DNA from: Gemmataceae bacterium
GTDB taxonomy: Bacteria; Planctomycetota; Planctomycetia; Gemmatales; Gemmataceae
Assembly (NCBI GenBank): GCA_025055795.1
Contig: JANWVV010000011.1
Location: 1 to 64,000, forward strand
Direction: 5' to 3'
DNA: 64,000 nucleotides
The notes under the pieces were generated by a model. That model had not been told where the DNA came from. It worked only from the letters and a program-made list of their open reading frames with translations, and did not search any database. Both the position numbers and the translations under genes were made by a program. Of this stretch, positions 55,081 through 64,000 are shown piece after piece. How positions within the stretch are numbered: position 1 is the stretch's first letter; every line of letters starts with the position of its first letter.

Positions 55081-55521
55081 GGCTCCCTCGTCAATGCGTA
55101 GCTGGGACTGCGCGATCGCCCCGGACCTTTCCCGGAGCACAGGGAGAGGGTCCGGCGGCCACAGCCGCGCTTTCCCAAAGTGGTCTGGTGCGGTTTGTCC
55201 TGCACTGGTCCATCATTACGGGCGGGCCCTTGCCGTGTGTCGGCGGACCACACGAGAGCCAGCCCTTTGCTCGTAACGCGATACGCCGGAGAATGGAGAT
55301 TGTAGCCTTTGTGTCCCGCTCCGGAAAGAGCAAGCCCGCTTGCACGTCCGCTGCCAGCTTTGCAACGGGTGAACACGGTATGAGGGGCCTCTTGTCCAAA
55401 TCCAGACCCTATTGGCTAAGCCGCGAATAACGGCCAAACCCGCGCTCTACCGCATTCGGAAAATGACTTCGGTGGTGGTACAAAGATGGGGGGGATTACG
55501 AAATAGAGACTTGCTCAAAAG
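55081..55521. other. Intergenic region, no gene seen
   Basis: About 440 bp between the TPR gene start and the tRNA-Cys 3' end. It should hold the promoter of the TPR gene. No RNA gene or repeat recognised. Confidence 0.45.
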
Positions 55522-55593
55522 AGGCCTCGGCCGGATTCGAACCGGCGAATGACGGTTTTGCAAACCGTTGCCTTACCACTTGGCGACGAGGCC
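55522..55593 (-). tRNA. Cysteine tRNA, anticodon GCA
   Basis: 72-nt cloverleaf on the minus strand. Acceptor stem GGCCTCG/CGAGGCC, anticodon loop TTGCAAA within the ACGGT/ACCGT stem (anticodon GCA), T loop TTCGAAT closed by GCCGG/CCGGC, and the U discriminator typical of tRNA-Cys. No CCA is encoded. Confidence 0.96.
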
Positions 55594-56009
55594 GAAAGGG
55601 TACAGCGAATGTGCTTTACTAATTCTATCGGCTGCCTCACGGTGTGTAAACCCGATGTTTTGCCTTCCTTCGCTCTCTGGCCTGGAAACATTAGTTGAAT
55701 AAGTCGTTTGCTAGTGATTCTGAACGAGAGTACGCGTTGCTTTGACAATCTTGCTAGTGTACGAAAGCGTATCAGTCACTTCCCAACCCTCGCCTTTGCT
55801 AGGAGAGATTCTGATTGCTTTTGTCCGGCCGCACAGAGGTTGATTTCGTTCATAAGCCGGTGGTTTGTGCAGGAAAACGACGTGATGATGGAAAAGGGGC
55901 GACCGGAGAAGGTGTAAATCTGGTCACAGATGGAATCCCTGAGAAGTGTTTTGTTGGGGGGGGGTAGCCGGCGTTTGTGTTATGTCAGGTCTGTCAGATG
56001 GAGAGGCCC
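55594..56009. other. Region upstream of tRNA-Cys, nothing else seen
   Basis: About 415 bp between the tRNA-Cys 5' end and the 3' end of the amidohydrolase gene. A poly-G run lies near 55955. No gene recognised. Confidence 0.45.
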
Positions 56010-56849
56010 TTAGGGGAGCCGCAACAGACGACGGGCATTTTCTACGAAGATTAGTTCGTGCCAATGGGTGGGGAGAATGCGGAGCAGGGCGTTGCGATAG
56101 GGGAGCATGGGGGCTAGGGGCCAATCACTGCCGTAGAGAAAGCGATTGGGACGCTCGGAGTAGCGGATGGCCTTGACTAGGCGGTCGGCCAGCTCGGCGA
56201 TGTGCTCTTCCATGTCCGGGTTAGCGAAGTCTTGTTCGTCGCCGATGAGCAGTCCCGACAGATCGGCCCAGACGTTGAGGTTTTTGTAGATGACCTCGGC
56301 GGCGTCCAGCATCCAGGGGTTACCGACGTGACACAGAACGAAGTGTACGTCCGGGTGATCGACAGCCACTTCATCAACACCGAGGGGATGGGCATATTTC
56401 AGCTTGGCTTTGGGGGAAAAAGTGTCGCCGGTGTGCAGAAAGACCGGAAGTTTGTAGCGGGCGGCCAGTTCGTAGTAGGGACGGTAGTTGGGGTGAGCCG
56501 GTTCGTAATGGAGATAGCCAAGATACAGTTTGAGGGCTACGACGGTGCCGCTGGCTAGCAGTTGTTCGACCCGCTGGAGGTGGAGGGGATCGGTACGGGT
56601 GGGGTCAGCCACACCGATGAGCCGCAAGCCGGGGGTCTGGGCCGCCACGGCCAAGGTGGTCGCCAGCCCCAATGGGTCGTTATCCCCGCCGTTCCAGCAG
56701 CCGATGGCACAGGCTTGCTGGATGCCGGCATAGCGCATTTCGCGACGCAGGGCCGTGGCGATCTGCTCAGGAGACTGTTGCAAAATGGGCATCAACGGAC
56801 CCACCCCCGGCAATCGCGGTGGCGTGACGTGAATGTGCACATCGATCAT
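56010..56849 (-). CDS. Amidohydrolase family protein
   Basis: Predicted metal-dependent TIM-barrel hydrolase or decarboxylase of 279 aa. The N-terminal HxH (MIDVHIHVTPP), then ALKLYLGYLHYEPAHP, the metal His in VFLHTGDTFSP and VLCHVGNPWM, and the final Asp in FLYGSDWPLAPM fit the amidohydrolase-2/ACMSD-like group. Substrate unknown. Runs in the same direction as the neighbouring 56907-58382 gene, whose stop lies 57 bp before its start, so they may share a transcript. Confidence 0.86.
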   Translation of the reverse strand: MIDVHIHVTPPRLPGVGPLMPILQQSPEQIATALRREMRYAGIQQACAIGCWNGGDNDPLGLATTLAVAAQTPGLRLIGVADPTRTDPLHLQRVEQLLASGTVVALKLYLGYLHYEPAHPNYRPYYELAARYKLPVFLHTGDTFSPKAKLKYAHPLGVDEVAVDHPDVHFVLCHVGNPWMLDAAEVIYKNLNVWADLSGLLIGDEQDFANPDMEEHIAELADRLVKAIRYSERPNRFLYGSDWPLAPMLPYRNALLRILPTHWHELIFVENARRLLRLP

Positions 56850-56906
56850 GGAGGATAATCCATCGCAGGCCCCTGGATCCCTCTTCCCCTATAGGAAGTT
56901 ATGGGT

Positions 56907-58382
56907 TCATTGCAGCCAATGTTCCAGGAGCTGAGTGACCGCCTGCGGCCAGGGGAGCATGGGTTCGTCCTGGGCTTCGTCGTCCGGAGGGGCACTTGTC
57001 AGCCAACGGGGAAACGGACCGTCGATGAGCCAGCGCGTCGCGTGGACGGTGGCAGGGCAGGGGATTTCCTCATAGGAGGTATCGATCCGCAGACAGAACA
57101 CCCGGGCCTGATGACTCCAGCGTTGCAGGGTCTCATATGCCTGCGTCGGGGACGACCAGGTATCGATCACTACGTTACCCCGCTGCCGTAACGGGCGGAG
57201 CAGCAATTCCAGCCAGGGCTGCTCTTCCCAGTCGCTGGACGCTGCCTTGCTGCCGTGGTGGCTACCTTCGGCGTGGATCGATTCCAGCCAACGGATCTCG
57301 AAACGGACGGTTTCGTGGCTCAACCAGTCCAACAGACGGTGGATGATGACGATGATGGCGGCCAGCAGCAGGATCATCCGTTGACAGGGCAACTTGGGGT
57401 CCTTGAACCGGAGGGGGCGCAGATCCGGCCCCAACAGGAACACACCGATTCGTCGCTGCCGCGTGAATTGGTTTTCGTCACGGGAGTAGTACAGCAACTC
57501 GTTGCGGAGGAACTTGACGTCGAACAAGTCAGGTGTTTCGTCCTCCATGTAGGCCAATTGGGAATGGAGCAGGCTTTCCAGGCTGCCGCGGGTGGTGATG
57601 CTGGCGTAGCCGCCCACCGGGTAGTGATCTTCGATCGGCAAGCGGGTAGGCAGGGCCAGGTGGTCGCGTTTCACTTTGGGCGGATGGGGAGGCAGGCGTT
57701 GTTGCAGCCAGCTGATCATTCGCCGGATTTGTCGCAACGCGACCTGTTGGGCCAGTCCCCCCAGGGCGGAACGATCTTCCAGGGCAGCTACGTCTTCCCA
57801 TGGGACCAGCAGGGGTAGACGGCGGACGGTCTGAAGCATGTCTGTGTACAATTGTTGCAAAAACGGGGACATGTCGGTAGGCGGGGGCGTCGGCCCGAAC
57901 TGATGCAGTGGCATCTGCTGGCTCCGTTGGAGCAGACTGCGCAGGACTTCCAGCGACAGCGTAGCCCCTCCCAGGTGCAGATGCCGCGCTAACTGCTTGA
58001 GCAGGAAAGCCAAGGCCCGTGGGCGTTCGCTGGTATGGTAACGAGCCAGGGCGGCTGCAGCCTGCTCGAAGGCCGGGTCCAACGACAAGCGGGTCAGCAA
58101 GCGGTCGTCGTAGGCTCGTAGCAGTGCGGCCGTCGGGGCAGAAATATCGCTGCCCACCGGGCGACCTCCCTGCCACCAGCGACCACTGGCCAACAGCCCC
58201 ACGTCCACCACAAAACTGAGCGGAGGCAACGGCATCCCCTCTGCCACCAGCAACTGGGCCCATTCCAAGGCCGTGGTCAGAACCGCCGGTTCCTCCAGCG
58301 GCTGGGCCACCCGCGACCACCACAGCCCCTCCAACAAATACCGGGTGGCCTCCTCCATCTGGCGAATTTCGCGAACCTGCAT
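56907..58382 (-). CDS. Unknown protein with degenerate vWA-like C-terminus
   Basis: 491-aa protein with no signal peptide. The N-terminal half is helical. The centre has a conserved-looking block GGYASITTRGSLESLLHSQL then LFDVKFLRNELLYYSRDEN, which recalls proteins of planctomycete MoxR/vWA or FtsH 'ternary' systems, though I cannot name the family firmly. After it, RRIGVFLLGPDLRPLRFKDP resembles the start of a von Willebrand A domain without a complete MIDAS (DxSxS) motif. No kinase, ATPase or protease motif. A hydrophobic stretch (ILLLAAIIVIIHRLL) is probably a buried vWA helix rather than a TM. Possibly an operon with the amidohydrolase. Confidence 0.65.
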   Translation of the reverse strand: MQVREIRQMEEATRYLLEGLWWSRVAQPLEEPAVLTTALEWAQLLVAEGMPLPPLSFVVDVGLLASGRWWQGGRPVGSDISAPTAALLRAYDDRLLTRLSLDPAFEQAAAALARYHTSERPRALAFLLKQLARHLHLGGATLSLEVLRSLLQRSQQMPLHQFGPTPPPTDMSPFLQQLYTDMLQTVRRLPLLVPWEDVAALEDRSALGGLAQQVALRQIRRMISWLQQRLPPHPPKVKRDHLALPTRLPIEDHYPVGGYASITTRGSLESLLHSQLAYMEDETPDLFDVKFLRNELLYYSRDENQFTRQRRIGVFLLGPDLRPLRFKDPKLPCQRMILLLAAIIVIIHRLLDWLSHETVRFEIRWLESIHAEGSHHGSKAASSDWEEQPWLELLLRPLRQRGNVVIDTWSSPTQAYETLQRWSHQARVFCLRIDTSYEEIPCPATVHATRWLIDGPFPRWLTSAPPDDEAQDEPMLPWPQAVTQLLEHWLQ

Positions 58383-58898
58383 GGGCTTCCCGTTGTCTCG
58401 GTTTACCTGCTTGTGCCAGGGTTGATTGCCCTGTACCCAACCCCAAACGCTTGTTTCCGCTATGCCTGAAGGACCTGGTTGGTAGCGGCAAACGCTCGTT
58501 TTGTCCCTTCAGGCTTGATGCCCTTGAATTGTACCAGAATTGACCGCGGCCTTGCTATCAACGCAGAGCCCATTCTCTATGGACAGGATACGAAATCCGG
58601 GCAATCTGATACCGTCGGGGAAAGACAGAGACGTGTGGAAAGTGACAATCGCGCTGTGTCAGGCCTTGGCAAGTCCCATTCTGGCCGATGGTCGAGTGTT
58701 TTGTCTTTACTGGTGCATGATCGCTCGTTTTGCTGCTATCAGTCGTGGGTATGGAATGGCGATAAAGGCGGTGGAGCTGGTGCAATTTTTGCATTCGGCA
58801 AAAACGGTTAAGTTGACAGATCTCGCCGCCGATGACAACGAACATCGGAGGGTGTGTCTTCGCAAAGAGGACACGCTCAAGGAGAAAAGAGGCCAGTT
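58383..58898. other. Divergent intergenic region, no gene seen
   Basis: About 515 bp between divergent genes. Should carry promoters for both sides. No RNA gene, repeat or hairpin stands out. Confidence 0.45.
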
Positions 58899-59978
58899 AT
58901 GGGCAGGGTCCGCATGTGGGGCAGCCTGGGATGGCTGCTAGTAAGCCTGGCACCGCTCTGGGGGCAGCCAGGCGACAGGCCGGGTACCGGAGGGGGACGG
59001 GGAGCGCCAGTGGCCGTTCCCGAGCATGGGGAAGCTACGTCCGCTATTACTACTGTCCAAGTGGCGGGACCTGGTGCTTCCTGGCCGGCTTCGGCAGCAG
59101 CGGCGCCGTCCCCGCCTGCCCGTATCCCCAACCTGTGGGACGACCTGTTGAGCGATTTGTGGCCGGTAGGCAATTGGAGTAATGCGGGCGCGAGCTTGGG
59201 CCAGGTGTCCACGACTCCACTGCCACCTGCCGTTGACAGCCCACCCGCTTTGCCTCCCGGCTCGTATCCCAGTCCGCTTTATGCGGATAGTCAGGGGTGC
59301 TGCGGTCCCACGGGTCGTCACGGCAGCGTCGGGTACGAATTGTACTACTACACGGGACCCAATCTGGTTTATGGTTCGGGTGACTTTACTAACCGCCTCA
59401 ACACCGGCTGGGTGGTGAGCGGAGGGGGGCGTACCCTACTGTTTAATTCGACTTATGATGCTGCCTGGGTATTGGATCTGGGCTTGAGCTACACCTACAA
59501 TCGCGGAGACCTGAGCAATCCTATTTTTCTGGATATCCGGCAGCCGGCACGCGGCGACCCCTTTAGCGGCCGTGCCATTCCGCAGCCGGATCTGTATACC
59601 CTTAGTGCCATCAAGGCGTTGCATCGGACCAACTTCAATTTTGCCCTAGGCCGTGACTGGTGGCTGTGGGGACCGGGGGCCAATGGTGCGCAGGAGGGCT
59701 GGAACCTGCGTATCGGTGGACAGGTCGGCGGCCGCTGGGGCACCGCCCACGTCGACGTCATTCCTCTCAATCAAGTGAATGGCTACGCCCGACGCCAGAA
59801 GGTGACCCATGGCTTGTACCTGGCGGGTTACGGCACCATGGATATACCCTTTGGCGGCTATGTCCTCTTTACCGGTTTGCGTGTCGAATGGGGATATGAC
59901 TGGACCAACATCGTGCCCCCTCTGAATGGCGATTTGCAGAACGTCAACATCATGTTGTTCGGTGGTATCCGTTTCTAA
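58899..59978 (+). CDS. Predicted outer-membrane beta-barrel protein
   Basis: Exported protein of 359 aa. A signal peptide (MWGSLGWLLVSLAPLWG) is followed by a Pro/Ala/Ser-rich segment up to about residue 110. Then come alternating aromatic beta-strands (YELYYYTGPNLVYGSGD, AWVLDLGLSYTYNRG, GWNLRIGGQVGGRWG, GLYLAGYGTMDIPFGG) and an aromatic C-terminal end (NVNIMLFGGIRF) that fits recognition by the BAM machinery. A pair of Cys (CCGP) precedes the barrel. Similar barrels are common in Planctomycetes with unknown cargo. ATG 58899 is preferred to 58854 because AAGAGG lies upstream and the signal peptide starts there. Confidence 0.78.
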   Translation: MGRVRMWGSLGWLLVSLAPLWGQPGDRPGTGGGRGAPVAVPEHGEATSAITTVQVAGPGASWPASAAAAPSPPARIPNLWDDLLSDLWPVGNWSNAGASLGQVSTTPLPPAVDSPPALPPGSYPSPLYADSQGCCGPTGRHGSVGYELYYYTGPNLVYGSGDFTNRLNTGWVVSGGGRTLLFNSTYDAAWVLDLGLSYTYNRGDLSNPIFLDIRQPARGDPFSGRAIPQPDLYTLSAIKALHRTNFNFALGRDWWLWGPGANGAQEGWNLRIGGQVGGRWGTAHVDVIPLNQVNGYARRQKVTHGLYLAGYGTMDIPFGGYVLFTGLRVEWGYDWTNIVPPLNGDLQNVNIMLFGGIRF

Positions 59979-60010
59979 TTTGAACAGACGGATAGGATCG
60001 GCAAGGGTGA

Positions 60011-63000
60011 TCATTCGCTGGCCGTCCACCAGGCGATCTGGTCGGTTGTGGCAGTGATAAGGGCTTGACCCTGGTTGACGAAGGCGACATGGCGGACGGG
60101 GCCGTCATGGCGACGCTGACGGAAGACCTCCCGTTGCGCACGCAGGTCCCAGAAGATGACTTCGCCGTTGGCACCACCGCTGACCAGGGTGCGCTGGTCC
60201 GGGGAGGGGGTCAGGACCGTAACGGCGCCGGCATGACCCCAGAAAATGGCCGTTTCGCGGCCGCTTTCCAGGGACCACAGGCGGATAGCGCCCCCCTCCC
60301 CGGCTGTGGCTAGAGCAGGGGGAGTGTCGACGAAGCAAAAATCGATGGCATCCAGGGCCCGCAGAGTAGTTTTCCACTGCTGTTCGGTCAAGGACCAGAT
60401 GCCGATGGTGGAGCGGTCCAGGCGTAGGGCCAGCAGAGTGGCGTCCGGGTTGATGGCCGCCTGAGTCAGGGGTTGGCGTAGGTGCAATTCCAGGGGGCGG
60501 GGGGAGTCGCGAGCTGGTTCATTCAAGTCCCACTGGTAAACCCGTCCATGGGCATCGCCCAGGAACAGGTGGGCGGGAGGAAGTAGCCAGCGAGCATAAA
60601 CGATTTCGCTCCCCTGAGGGTGACGCCACTGCTTGAGCAAGCGGCGTTGTTGATCTTGTTCCCACTGTTCGAGGAGAACCAGCGGTCCTTCGGTGCGGAC
60701 CAGGTGGACGGTTCCCTGGCGAGTCAGGTAGGCGTCGTGGAAGGAGGTGACGGGCGGTAGGGGAGAAATGGGGGAGAGACCGGCCTGGCCCCCATGATAA
60801 TACGGGCGATGGGAGGTCAGGACGATCCAGCGGGCCGACTCACCGCTACTGACCAGACGCTGGATCTCGGGCAGCCGGTAAACGCCCCGGTCTCTGCAGT
60901 CATCTGGGATGCGCCAGGTACGGATGAAGCCGTCGTCAGCGACGGTGCACAGCAGCTGGCCACTATGGTCCAGGGCCGCGAGCGTGATCTCGCCTTGTTC
61001 GCTGGCCGACCATTCCCACAGGTCTTGTTCCTGGCATAAGCAGAGGCGTCCCGATCTTGAGGCGGCCAGCCAGCCGGCTGGGGTGGCGAAAAGCCAGCGG
61101 ACAGGACCGGCCAACAGGCGATGCCAGCGTCCTTGGTTGTCCAGGGTCCACAGGCCGTCGCTGGTACCGACTCCGACCTGACCGTCAGGCGAAAGGGCCA
61201 CGGCTAATGCGTCGCGGGCCTGTTTCAACGGAGGCAGCCGTTGGGGGGGAGCCTGACCATTCCACCGCCACAGGCTGTCGTCCTGGCCGCAGAGCACCAC
61301 TTCCCAACCGGACTTCGCTTCAACAGGATGAGCCGCTGGACGAGTTGGTTCGCCCAGCGGCTTGTCCCGAGGTTGCAGGGCCATTAGACGGGCGGGGTGG
61401 GGGAGCAAGGTCTGGGCGGTCACGGCCTGCTGGTACCAATCCCAGCAGCGGATCAGGCCATCGGGGGTCTGCAGGCAGCTATAACGGCCATCGGCACTGG
61501 TCGTGCAGCAGACCCAGGGTTGCTGGAAAATTGGGGGGAGTTCTTTCAAGGGTACCGTGGGCTGACCGGGCTCGATCCGCCACAAAGTAGCGGTGACATC
61601 ACCGGTACCCGAGTGGTGAGTGTAAACAAGCAGCAGATTTTGTTGCGCGCCGACGAAGGCCGCCTGCCAAGTAGCCGATTCCGCAGGCGGGCGGGCGTAG
61701 GTCCAGGTATGTACGATCCCCCCTTGCTGGATATCCCACAGGGTGGCCGTGCCGTCCCGGTAGAGCCAGCAGAGGTGATGCCGTGTAGGGGTCAGGGCCA
61801 CGGCTGCCACGCGGGATTTGTAGGTAGGGATGTCCCAGCGGGGTAACTGGACCAGACGCTGCAAGTAGCGGTAGGGGAAATCGCTGGTATCTTGCAGGGA
61901 GCCCAACACCAGACGGGCGGCATCCAGATAGTCGCTGGCCTCGGCGCGGTTGCCACTGCGCAACGACAGATAGGCCAGATGGACATAGCGGGCATAATCG
62001 CGTTGTCGCTCCAGGCGAACGCGGTGTTCCAAGTCGGAGCGAACGCGTTCCTGATCGTTTTTCAGACGACGGGTTTCGCCCATGTACCAGGTTCCCACGC
62101 CGATCATGATCACGGCAATGGTGCTGACGATGATCAGGGCGACTAACTGGTCGTTGCGGCGGGCCCAGCGGGCAAACCGTCCCAGGGCGTTGAGGGGTCG
62201 GGCAATGGTGGGTTTGCCGTCCAGGAAGCGGCGCAGGTCGTCGGCCAGGTCGATGGCTGTGCGGTAGCGGCGGGCCGGATTTTTTTCCATGGCCTTCAGG
62301 CAGATCGCTTCCAGATCGCGGGGTATATCGGGGCGGTGCTGCCGGGGCGGAGTGAGGCGGCCGTCGATCACCTGCCGCAATACTTCCATGTCGGTGGCTC
62401 CGTCGAAAGGAGCGCACCCGGTGAGCAGCTCGTACAAAATGGCTCCCAGGGCGTAGACGTCGGCGGCCGGGCCCAGATCGCTATGACGGGCCAGGGCTTG
62501 TTCCGGCGCCATGTACTTGGGCGTGCCCAGAATCTGCCAGGTATGCGTGTCGGAGGGCTCCCCCCGTTCCATCAGTTTGGCCAGGCCGAAATCGACCACC
62601 CGCGGAATGAAGTATTCACCGCGCAGTTGGCAGGCCCCCGCGGGTGGTTGCTCGGCTAGGGGATCGTCACGCACGGGCTGGAGAATGATGTTATTGGGCT
62701 TCAGATCGCGGTGCAGGACCCCCCGGTCGTGGGCGTGCTGTACGGCCTCGGCGACGATAGCCACCAGCCGGGCCGCCTGCCGCACCGGGACCGGAAAGGC
62801 CTGCCGTTCGAGCCATTGTCCTAACGTCTGCCCCGGGCAGAAGGCCGTGGCGATATAACACAGCGGACCGAGCTCGCCGGTTTCATACACGGGGACCAGA
62901 TTAGGATGGTCGAACTCGGCGGCGGCGCGGGCCTCGCGGATCAAGCGTTTGCGTGTCTCGGTACTCAGCAGCATTTCCGGCCGGGGGATCTTCAGGGCCA

Positions 63001-63355
63001 CTTCCCGTTGCAGCTTAGGGTCGTAGGCCAGAAAGACGATGCCGCAGCCCCCTTTGCCGAGCTGGCGGCGTAATTCGAAGCGTCCGATACGTACCGTGGG
63101 GCCTGCTGCCGTCGCCCAGGACGGCAAAGCGGCAGCCGCCTCATGATCGGGCAGTACTTCGCTAAGGGAACCGGTTACGGCTGAGTCTTTTGGCTCCGCT
63201 GGGGGCTGCTGGGCGGCCGTGCCGGGCGAAGACGGACGTGCCTCCATGGCCACCGTCGGTGCCCGGCTGTCTCCCCCTTCCATGCCCGAGTCCAGGGCCG
63301 CCAGCAGACGGGCCAGATGCTCGTCCAGGTGTAGCGAGTCCGTCGAGTCACTCAT
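60011..63355 (-). CDS. Ser/Thr protein kinase with TM and WD40-like repeats
   Basis: Eukaryotic-type kinase of 1114 aa. The kinase domain lies at about 85-390: glycine loop QLGKGGCGIVFLAY, VALK with catalytic Lys, HRDLKPNNI, DFGLA, GTPKYMAPEQ, and DVYALGAILYELLTGCAPF. All catalytic residues are present. One TM segment (VALIIVSTIAVIMIGVGTWY, about 435-455) is followed by a short coiled coil and about 600 residues of propeller-like repeats ending in WD-type units (VTVLTPSPDQRTLVSGGANG, EVIFWDLRAQ). It probably senses an extracytoplasmic signal and phosphorylates cytoplasmic targets. This kinase-WD40 fusion is typical of Planctomycetes. Target unknown. Confidence 0.93.
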   Translation of the reverse strand: MSDSTDSLHLDEHLARLLAALDSGMEGGDSRAPTVAMEARPSSPGTAAQQPPAEPKDSAVTGSLSEVLPDHEAAAALPSWATAAGPTVRIGRFELRRQLGKGGCGIVFLAYDPKLQREVALKIPRPEMLLSTETRKRLIREARAAAEFDHPNLVPVYETGELGPLCYIATAFCPGQTLGQWLERQAFPVPVRQAARLVAIVAEAVQHAHDRGVLHRDLKPNNIILQPVRDDPLAEQPPAGACQLRGEYFIPRVVDFGLAKLMERGEPSDTHTWQILGTPKYMAPEQALARHSDLGPAADVYALGAILYELLTGCAPFDGATDMEVLRQVIDGRLTPPRQHRPDIPRDLEAICLKAMEKNPARRYRTAIDLADDLRRFLDGKPTIARPLNALGRFARWARRNDQLVALIIVSTIAVIMIGVGTWYMGETRRLKNDQERVRSDLEHRVRLERQRDYARYVHLAYLSLRSGNRAEASDYLDAARLVLGSLQDTSDFPYRYLQRLVQLPRWDIPTYKSRVAAVALTPTRHHLCWLYRDGTATLWDIQQGGIVHTWTYARPPAESATWQAAFVGAQQNLLLVYTHHSGTGDVTATLWRIEPGQPTVPLKELPPIFQQPWVCCTTSADGRYSCLQTPDGLIRCWDWYQQAVTAQTLLPHPARLMALQPRDKPLGEPTRPAAHPVEAKSGWEVVLCGQDDSLWRWNGQAPPQRLPPLKQARDALAVALSPDGQVGVGTSDGLWTLDNQGRWHRLLAGPVRWLFATPAGWLAASRSGRLCLCQEQDLWEWSASEQGEITLAALDHSGQLLCTVADDGFIRTWRIPDDCRDRGVYRLPEIQRLVSSGESARWIVLTSHRPYYHGGQAGLSPISPLPPVTSFHDAYLTRQGTVHLVRTEGPLVLLEQWEQDQQRRLLKQWRHPQGSEIVYARWLLPPAHLFLGDAHGRVYQWDLNEPARDSPRPLELHLRQPLTQAAINPDATLLALRLDRSTIGIWSLTEQQWKTTLRALDAIDFCFVDTPPALATAGEGGAIRLWSLESGRETAIFWGHAGAVTVLTPSPDQRTLVSGGANGEVIFWDLRAQREVFRQRRHDGPVRHVAFVNQGQALITATTDQIAWWTASE

Positions 63356-63556
63356 CGGCGTGCCGGTCCAACGGTGGCCGACCCCCGGCCGCCACCGGCT
63401 AGCTCCACAGGTACCGCAACGGCAATAACCCCTGCGTCACGGGAGCGGCTTTCAGCCACCTGGAGATGAAACCCAATCCTTAGTTTAGCACATCAGTTCT
63501 CCCCCTGCGAGAGATCCAGGCCTACAATTTTCCCTACGTCTTCGAAAGGTGCTGCC

Positions 63557-64000
63557 ATGAAAGCATGGGTTCTCCAAGGCGGTTTTGGCCTGTCCCATCT
63601 CCACTGGACCGACGTCCCCATCCCTACACCGGGACCCCATCAGATCCTGGTCCGGCTGCATGCGGCCTCCCTGAACTATCGGGACATACTGATCGTGGAG
63701 GGTGCCTACAATCCGCGTCTGGCGCTACCCCGTATCCTCGGTTCGGATGGCGCCGGTGAAGTGGTGGCAGTCGGCTCGCAGGTGCAACGCTTCCGACCGG
63801 GCGAACGTGTAGTCGGGTGCTTCATGCAAAGCTGGATAGATGGTCCGCTGACGGATGAGGCCGCTCGTTCTACCCTGGGGGCCGATCGCGACGGCACTTT
63901 CGCTGAATACGTCCTGCTGGAACAGGACGCAGCCCTGGCCATTCCGCCCGGTTATAGCTTCGTGCAAGCAGCCACCTGGCCTTGCGCTGCTCTGACGGCC
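63557..64000 (+). CDS. Zinc-type alcohol dehydrogenase, partial (cut by window end)
   Basis: First 148 codons of a medium-chain dehydrogenase/reductase; the rest lies beyond the window. The GroES-like domain is visible: MKAWVLQGGFGLSHLHWTDV, HAASLNYRDILIVEG, GSDGAGEVVAVGSQVQRFRPG. It lacks the classical Cys-His-Cys zinc residues at the start of that domain (N-Y-R-D instead), so it may be a quinone oxidoreductase-like or NADPH-dependent member rather than a true zinc alcohol dehydrogenase. GAAAGG precedes the ATG. Confidence 0.85.
   Translation, partial: MKAWVLQGGFGLSHLHWTDVPIPTPGPHQILVRLHAASLNYRDILIVEGAYNPRLALPRILGSDGAGEVVAVGSQVQRFRPGERVVGCFMQSWIDGPLTDEAARSTLGADRDGTFAEYVLLEQDAALAIPPGYSFVQAATWPCAALTA

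Noticed and set aside
57529-58491. A 320-codon minus-strand frame near the vWA-like gene
   Set aside because: It overlaps the 56907-58382 gene in another frame and has Arg/Gly/Pro-rich shadow composition.

Overview
The window looks like chromosomal DNA of a planctomycete, most likely of the Gemmatales/Gemmataceae type and possibly a thermophilic member. This is inferred from gene content: a DUF1501 protein with a Tat signal, a Ser/Thr kinase fused to WD40-like repeats, an Asp-box (sortilin-like) propeller protein, a DUF1571-type lipoprotein, a zinc-ribbon/TM protein, and a TPR protein carrying two RNA-polymerase alpha-CTD domains. The DNA is GC-rich with many long intergenic gaps. Most genes have a clear purine-rich ribosome binding site, which I used to choose starts over longer upstream ATG/GTG options.

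Layout. (1) 550-644 is a selenocysteine tRNA. (2) 867-12251 (minus strand) is a seven-gene, tightly coupled type III CRISPR operon that matches the fused-subunit III-Dv layout: cas10, cas7-5-11, cas7-2x, csx19, cas7 with insertion, then a cytidine deaminase/nucleotidyltransferase fusion and a Csx3-like ring nuclease/ATPase. Cas10 has an intact GGDD cyclase motif and no HD nuclease domain. I see no array, cas6, cas1 or cas2. (3) 12.7-17 kb holds a HEAT-repeat exported protein, a zinc-ribbon membrane protein and a sigma-70 factor. (4) 18-23.5 kb holds a response regulator/diguanylate cyclase, then obgE, coaX, an mnmE-like GTPase and an FAH-family enzyme. (5) 24-32 kb holds an RRM protein, infA, trehalose-6-phosphate synthase, an NtrB/NtrC-like pair and pgsA. 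(6) 33-39 kb holds a hydrolase, a GH3-family enzyme, a lipoprotein, a receiver protein and groES. (7) 39.3-45.5 kb (minus strand) is the replication cluster gyrB, dciA, dnaN and a short divergent dnaA, with an inverted DnaA-box pair between dnaN and dnaA. (8) 46-64 kb holds a cysteine desulfurase, the Asp-box protein, an RraA-like protein, the DUF1501 protein, the TPR/alpha-CTD protein, tRNA-Cys, an amidohydrolase, a vWA-like protein, an outer-membrane barrel, the WD40-kinase, and an alcohol dehydrogenase cut by the window end.

Working together: Cas10 and the fused Cas7/Cas5/Cas11 subunits with Csx19 would form one RNA-guided RNA-targeting complex. GGDD suggests cyclic oligoadenylate signalling, and the Csx3-like protein would degrade or sense that signal. 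The deaminase/nucleotidyltransferase fusion, locked between effector and ring nuclease in the same transcript, is the best candidate here for an undescribed defence activity.
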